This document shows, piece by piece, positions 7,023 through 7,599 of a DNA stretch of 7,599 nucleotides. Source of the stretch: Holosporales bacterium (lineage in GTDB: Bacteria; Pseudomonadota; Alphaproteobacteria; RUG11792); the NCBI GenBank assembly GCA_031263345.1, contig JAISFY010000081.1, forward strand, positions 1-7,599, in the 5' to 3' direction. The notes beneath the pieces are model-generated. The model saw only the letters and a list, made by a program, of their open reading frames with translations, ran no database searches and was not told the origin of the DNA. The position numbers and the translations under genes were made by a program. Position 1 is the stretch's first letter; each line of letters opens with the position of its first letter.

Positions 7023-7051
7023 GGAATAGCGAACGGTATAATCTCGTGTAT

Positions 7052-7077
7052 CGTTAAGGCAATAACGTAGAGTTATT
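7052..7077. repeat. Two overlapping, mutually exclusive small inverted repeats
   Basis: CGTTA (7052-7056) pairs with TAACG (7063-7067), while AATAAC (7061-7066) pairs with GTTATT (7072-7077). The two share bases, so only one can form at a time. Both are AT-rich and weak; no function can be assigned. Confidence 0.3.
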
Positions 7078-7134
7078 AAGACATTTTATCTGCAATAGAC
7101 AAGAATTAATCTGACAGATGTGATACAATAGGAA

Positions 7135-7179
7135 GCAAAACGAACGAGGCCTATTTAAGGGCAAGTTCGTTCATTTTGC
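7135..7179. terminator. Strong hairpin, likely bidirectional terminator
   Basis: The arms are GCAAAA (7135-7140) with TTTTGC (7174-7179), and CGAAC (7141-7145) with GTTCG (7165-7169), the latter extendable to AACGAAC/GTTCGTT; an inner GCC/GGC pair closes the loop. Each strand has four T close to the stem (TTTTGC rightwards, TTTTGCTT leftwards), so it could stop transcription both from the lptB side and from a minus-strand gene to the right. The T tracts are short, so termination efficiency is uncertain. It may instead be a stable 3' end of a small RNA. Confidence 0.5.
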
Positions 7180-7242
7180 AGAAAGGTGTAAACTATATTT
7201 GTTAGGAGAATGACATTGCTTAAGATATCGCTGTCTGTCGGA

Positions 7243-7500
7243 TCAAGTTCTGTCTATTGTATGTAATAGAGTGCTGATTCCTTCTATTTCTAGTTCTTTA
7301 TTGATGTCTAATTTCTCACCAGCAAGCTTAGCTTTAATCTCAGATATCGTCATTCCGTAATTTGTTAAAGGCTCCGATTCCTTTATTACTCGAGAGCAAT
7401 GTGTAGTAATCGGCAAACTTAAACAGATTGCTAGAAAAAACCCGTACGGTCTGTTATATATTATTTTTGGCCATTGTAACAGATTACCTGGGTAGAATCC
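7243..7500 (-). pseudogene. Possible decayed gene, unrecognised product
   Basis: The minus strand is open for 85 codons here, bounded by TGA on both sides. The first in-frame ATG comes only at 7353-7351 and leaves 36 residues. The upper part has a signal-peptide-like run (GFFLAICLSLPITTHC) without a proper start codon. The lower part (MTISEIKAKLAGEKLDINKE, then IEGISTLLHTID) is charged and helical and loosely recalls an ankyrin repeat (dxN...GxTxLHxA), a weak resemblance. A single-base shift near 7250 would extend the reading frame to 7155, inside the hairpin. I do not recognise the protein. It could also be a chance open stretch; the convergent terminator placement is the main support for a former gene. 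Confidence 0.3.
7422..7485. repeat. AACAGATT direct copies flanking a TCTGTT inverted arm
   Basis: AACAGATT occurs at 7422-7429 and again at 7478-7485, with TCTGTT at 7450-7455 between them. The central arm could pair with either outer copy, each with a loop of 22 bases. The copies are short enough to be chance. The segment also holds TGTTATATA (7452-7460), an extended -10-like element that could serve the gene starting at 7546. Confidence 0.25.
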
Positions 7501-7545
7501 TCACCACCCTACAAGTTTTGTACAAACCATAATCGAAGGTGTAGA

Positions 7546-7599
7546 ATGCTCTCAGATTTGTTCCAAAATGCCGTAATTTATGCGTATATCATCAGGCAG
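7546..7599 (+). CDS. Start of an unidentified gene, possibly PtsN (EIIA-Ntr) (gene runs off the right edge)
   Basis: An ATG at 7546 preceded by GAAGG with six bases spacing opens 18 codons to the window edge: MLSDLFQNAVIYAYIIRQ. The start resembles the N-terminus of the nitrogen-related phosphotransferase protein PtsN (commonly xxISDLLxPxxVI), and ptsN often lies a few genes after lptB in alphaproteobacteria. That context is the main reason for the guess. Eighteen residues cannot settle it. The opposite strand is also open across part of this stretch, so even the coding strand is uncertain. Confidence 0.3.
   Translation, partial: MLSDLFQNAVIYAYIIRQ

Larger units (their letters stand above)
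6989..7545. other. Long gap after lptB with no convincing intact gene
   Basis: This 557-base stretch is interrupted by stops in all frames apart from an 85-codon minus-strand open run. It holds candidate promoters, overlapping small inverted repeats, a strong hairpin likely to act as terminator, and the possible gene remnant, each listed separately. I find no tRNA T-arm pattern, no CRISPR-like repeat, no insertion-sequence ends and no trace of the rpoN or hpf genes that often follow lptB. It contrasts sharply with the 0-16 base gaps to its left, so it is probably decayed sequence and/or holds a non-coding RNA. Confidence 0.6.

Noticed and set aside
6988..7029. 13-residue frame (MACELLFLIVIKE) whose ATG overlaps the lptB stop
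   Set aside because: The TAATG overlap looks like coupling, but the frame is tiny, matches no family start (not RpoN-like), and is probably chance.
7210..7266. 18-residue frame (MTLLKISLSVGSSSVYCM) after TTAGGAG
   Set aside because: AGGAG is too close to the ATG, though well placed for an in-frame TTG at 7216; the frame ends quickly, overlaps the minus-strand open run and resembles nothing known.
7492..7503. UGA read as tryptophan joining minus-strand frames near 7501
   Set aside because: dnaE and atpC end in TGA at family-appropriate positions, and conserved tryptophans in dnaE use TGG, so no recoding is supported.
7486..7510. tRNA T-arm-like GGTAGAATCC
   Set aside because: It lacks the GGTTCGAATCC pattern, and no acceptor or anticodon stems can be drawn around it.

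Overview
The window reads as a compact chromosomal segment of an alphaproteobacterium, moderately AT-rich, with tightly packed housekeeping genes. DnaE, RRF and LptB are closest in style to alphaproteobacterial proteins. The GST-fold protein ending in YANLDF matches FzlA, a cell-division factor known from that class. Reduced features (a short, stand-alone atpC, very short gaps, weak ribosome binding sites, a decayed-looking tail) would fit a host-associated lineage such as Holosporales or Rickettsiales. That placement is inference. TGA serves as a stop for dnaE and atpC, so the standard bacterial code applies.

Layout. The left edge carries the first ~23 codons of recA on the minus strand. After a 139-base gap comes a complete dnaE, also on the minus strand (3579 down to 211), so dnaE and recA are tandem. 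A divergent promoter region (about 3580-3715) separates dnaE from a plus-strand run: frr, a fzlA-like gene, a short atpC, lptC, lptA and lptB. Gaps in this run are 15, 13, 1, 16 and 0 bases, so it is probably one transcription unit, with no terminator visible inside it.

How the genes work together. dnaE and recA serve chromosome replication and repair. The plus-strand unit mixes translation recycling (frr), division (fzlA), the ATP synthase epsilon subunit (atpC) and lipopolysaccharide export. LptB is the cytoplasmic ATPase, LptC the inner-membrane anchored periplasmic protein and LptA the periplasmic bridge. The cell therefore probably still builds an LPS outer membrane and divides with FtsZ.

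The right end (6989-7599) breaks the pattern. Many alphaproteobacteria have rpoN, hpf and ptsN after lptB; here there are about 560 bases with no convincing gene. They hold candidate promoters, a likely bidirectional hairpin terminator and an 85-codon minus-strand open stretch that looks like a decayed gene. At the edge is a well-placed ribosome binding site and ATG opening 18 codons that vaguely resemble a PtsN N-terminus. I see no mobile element, CRISPR array, tRNA or rRNA, and no clear new biological system. The points of interest are the mixed operon, the reduced epsilon subunit and the unexplained tail.
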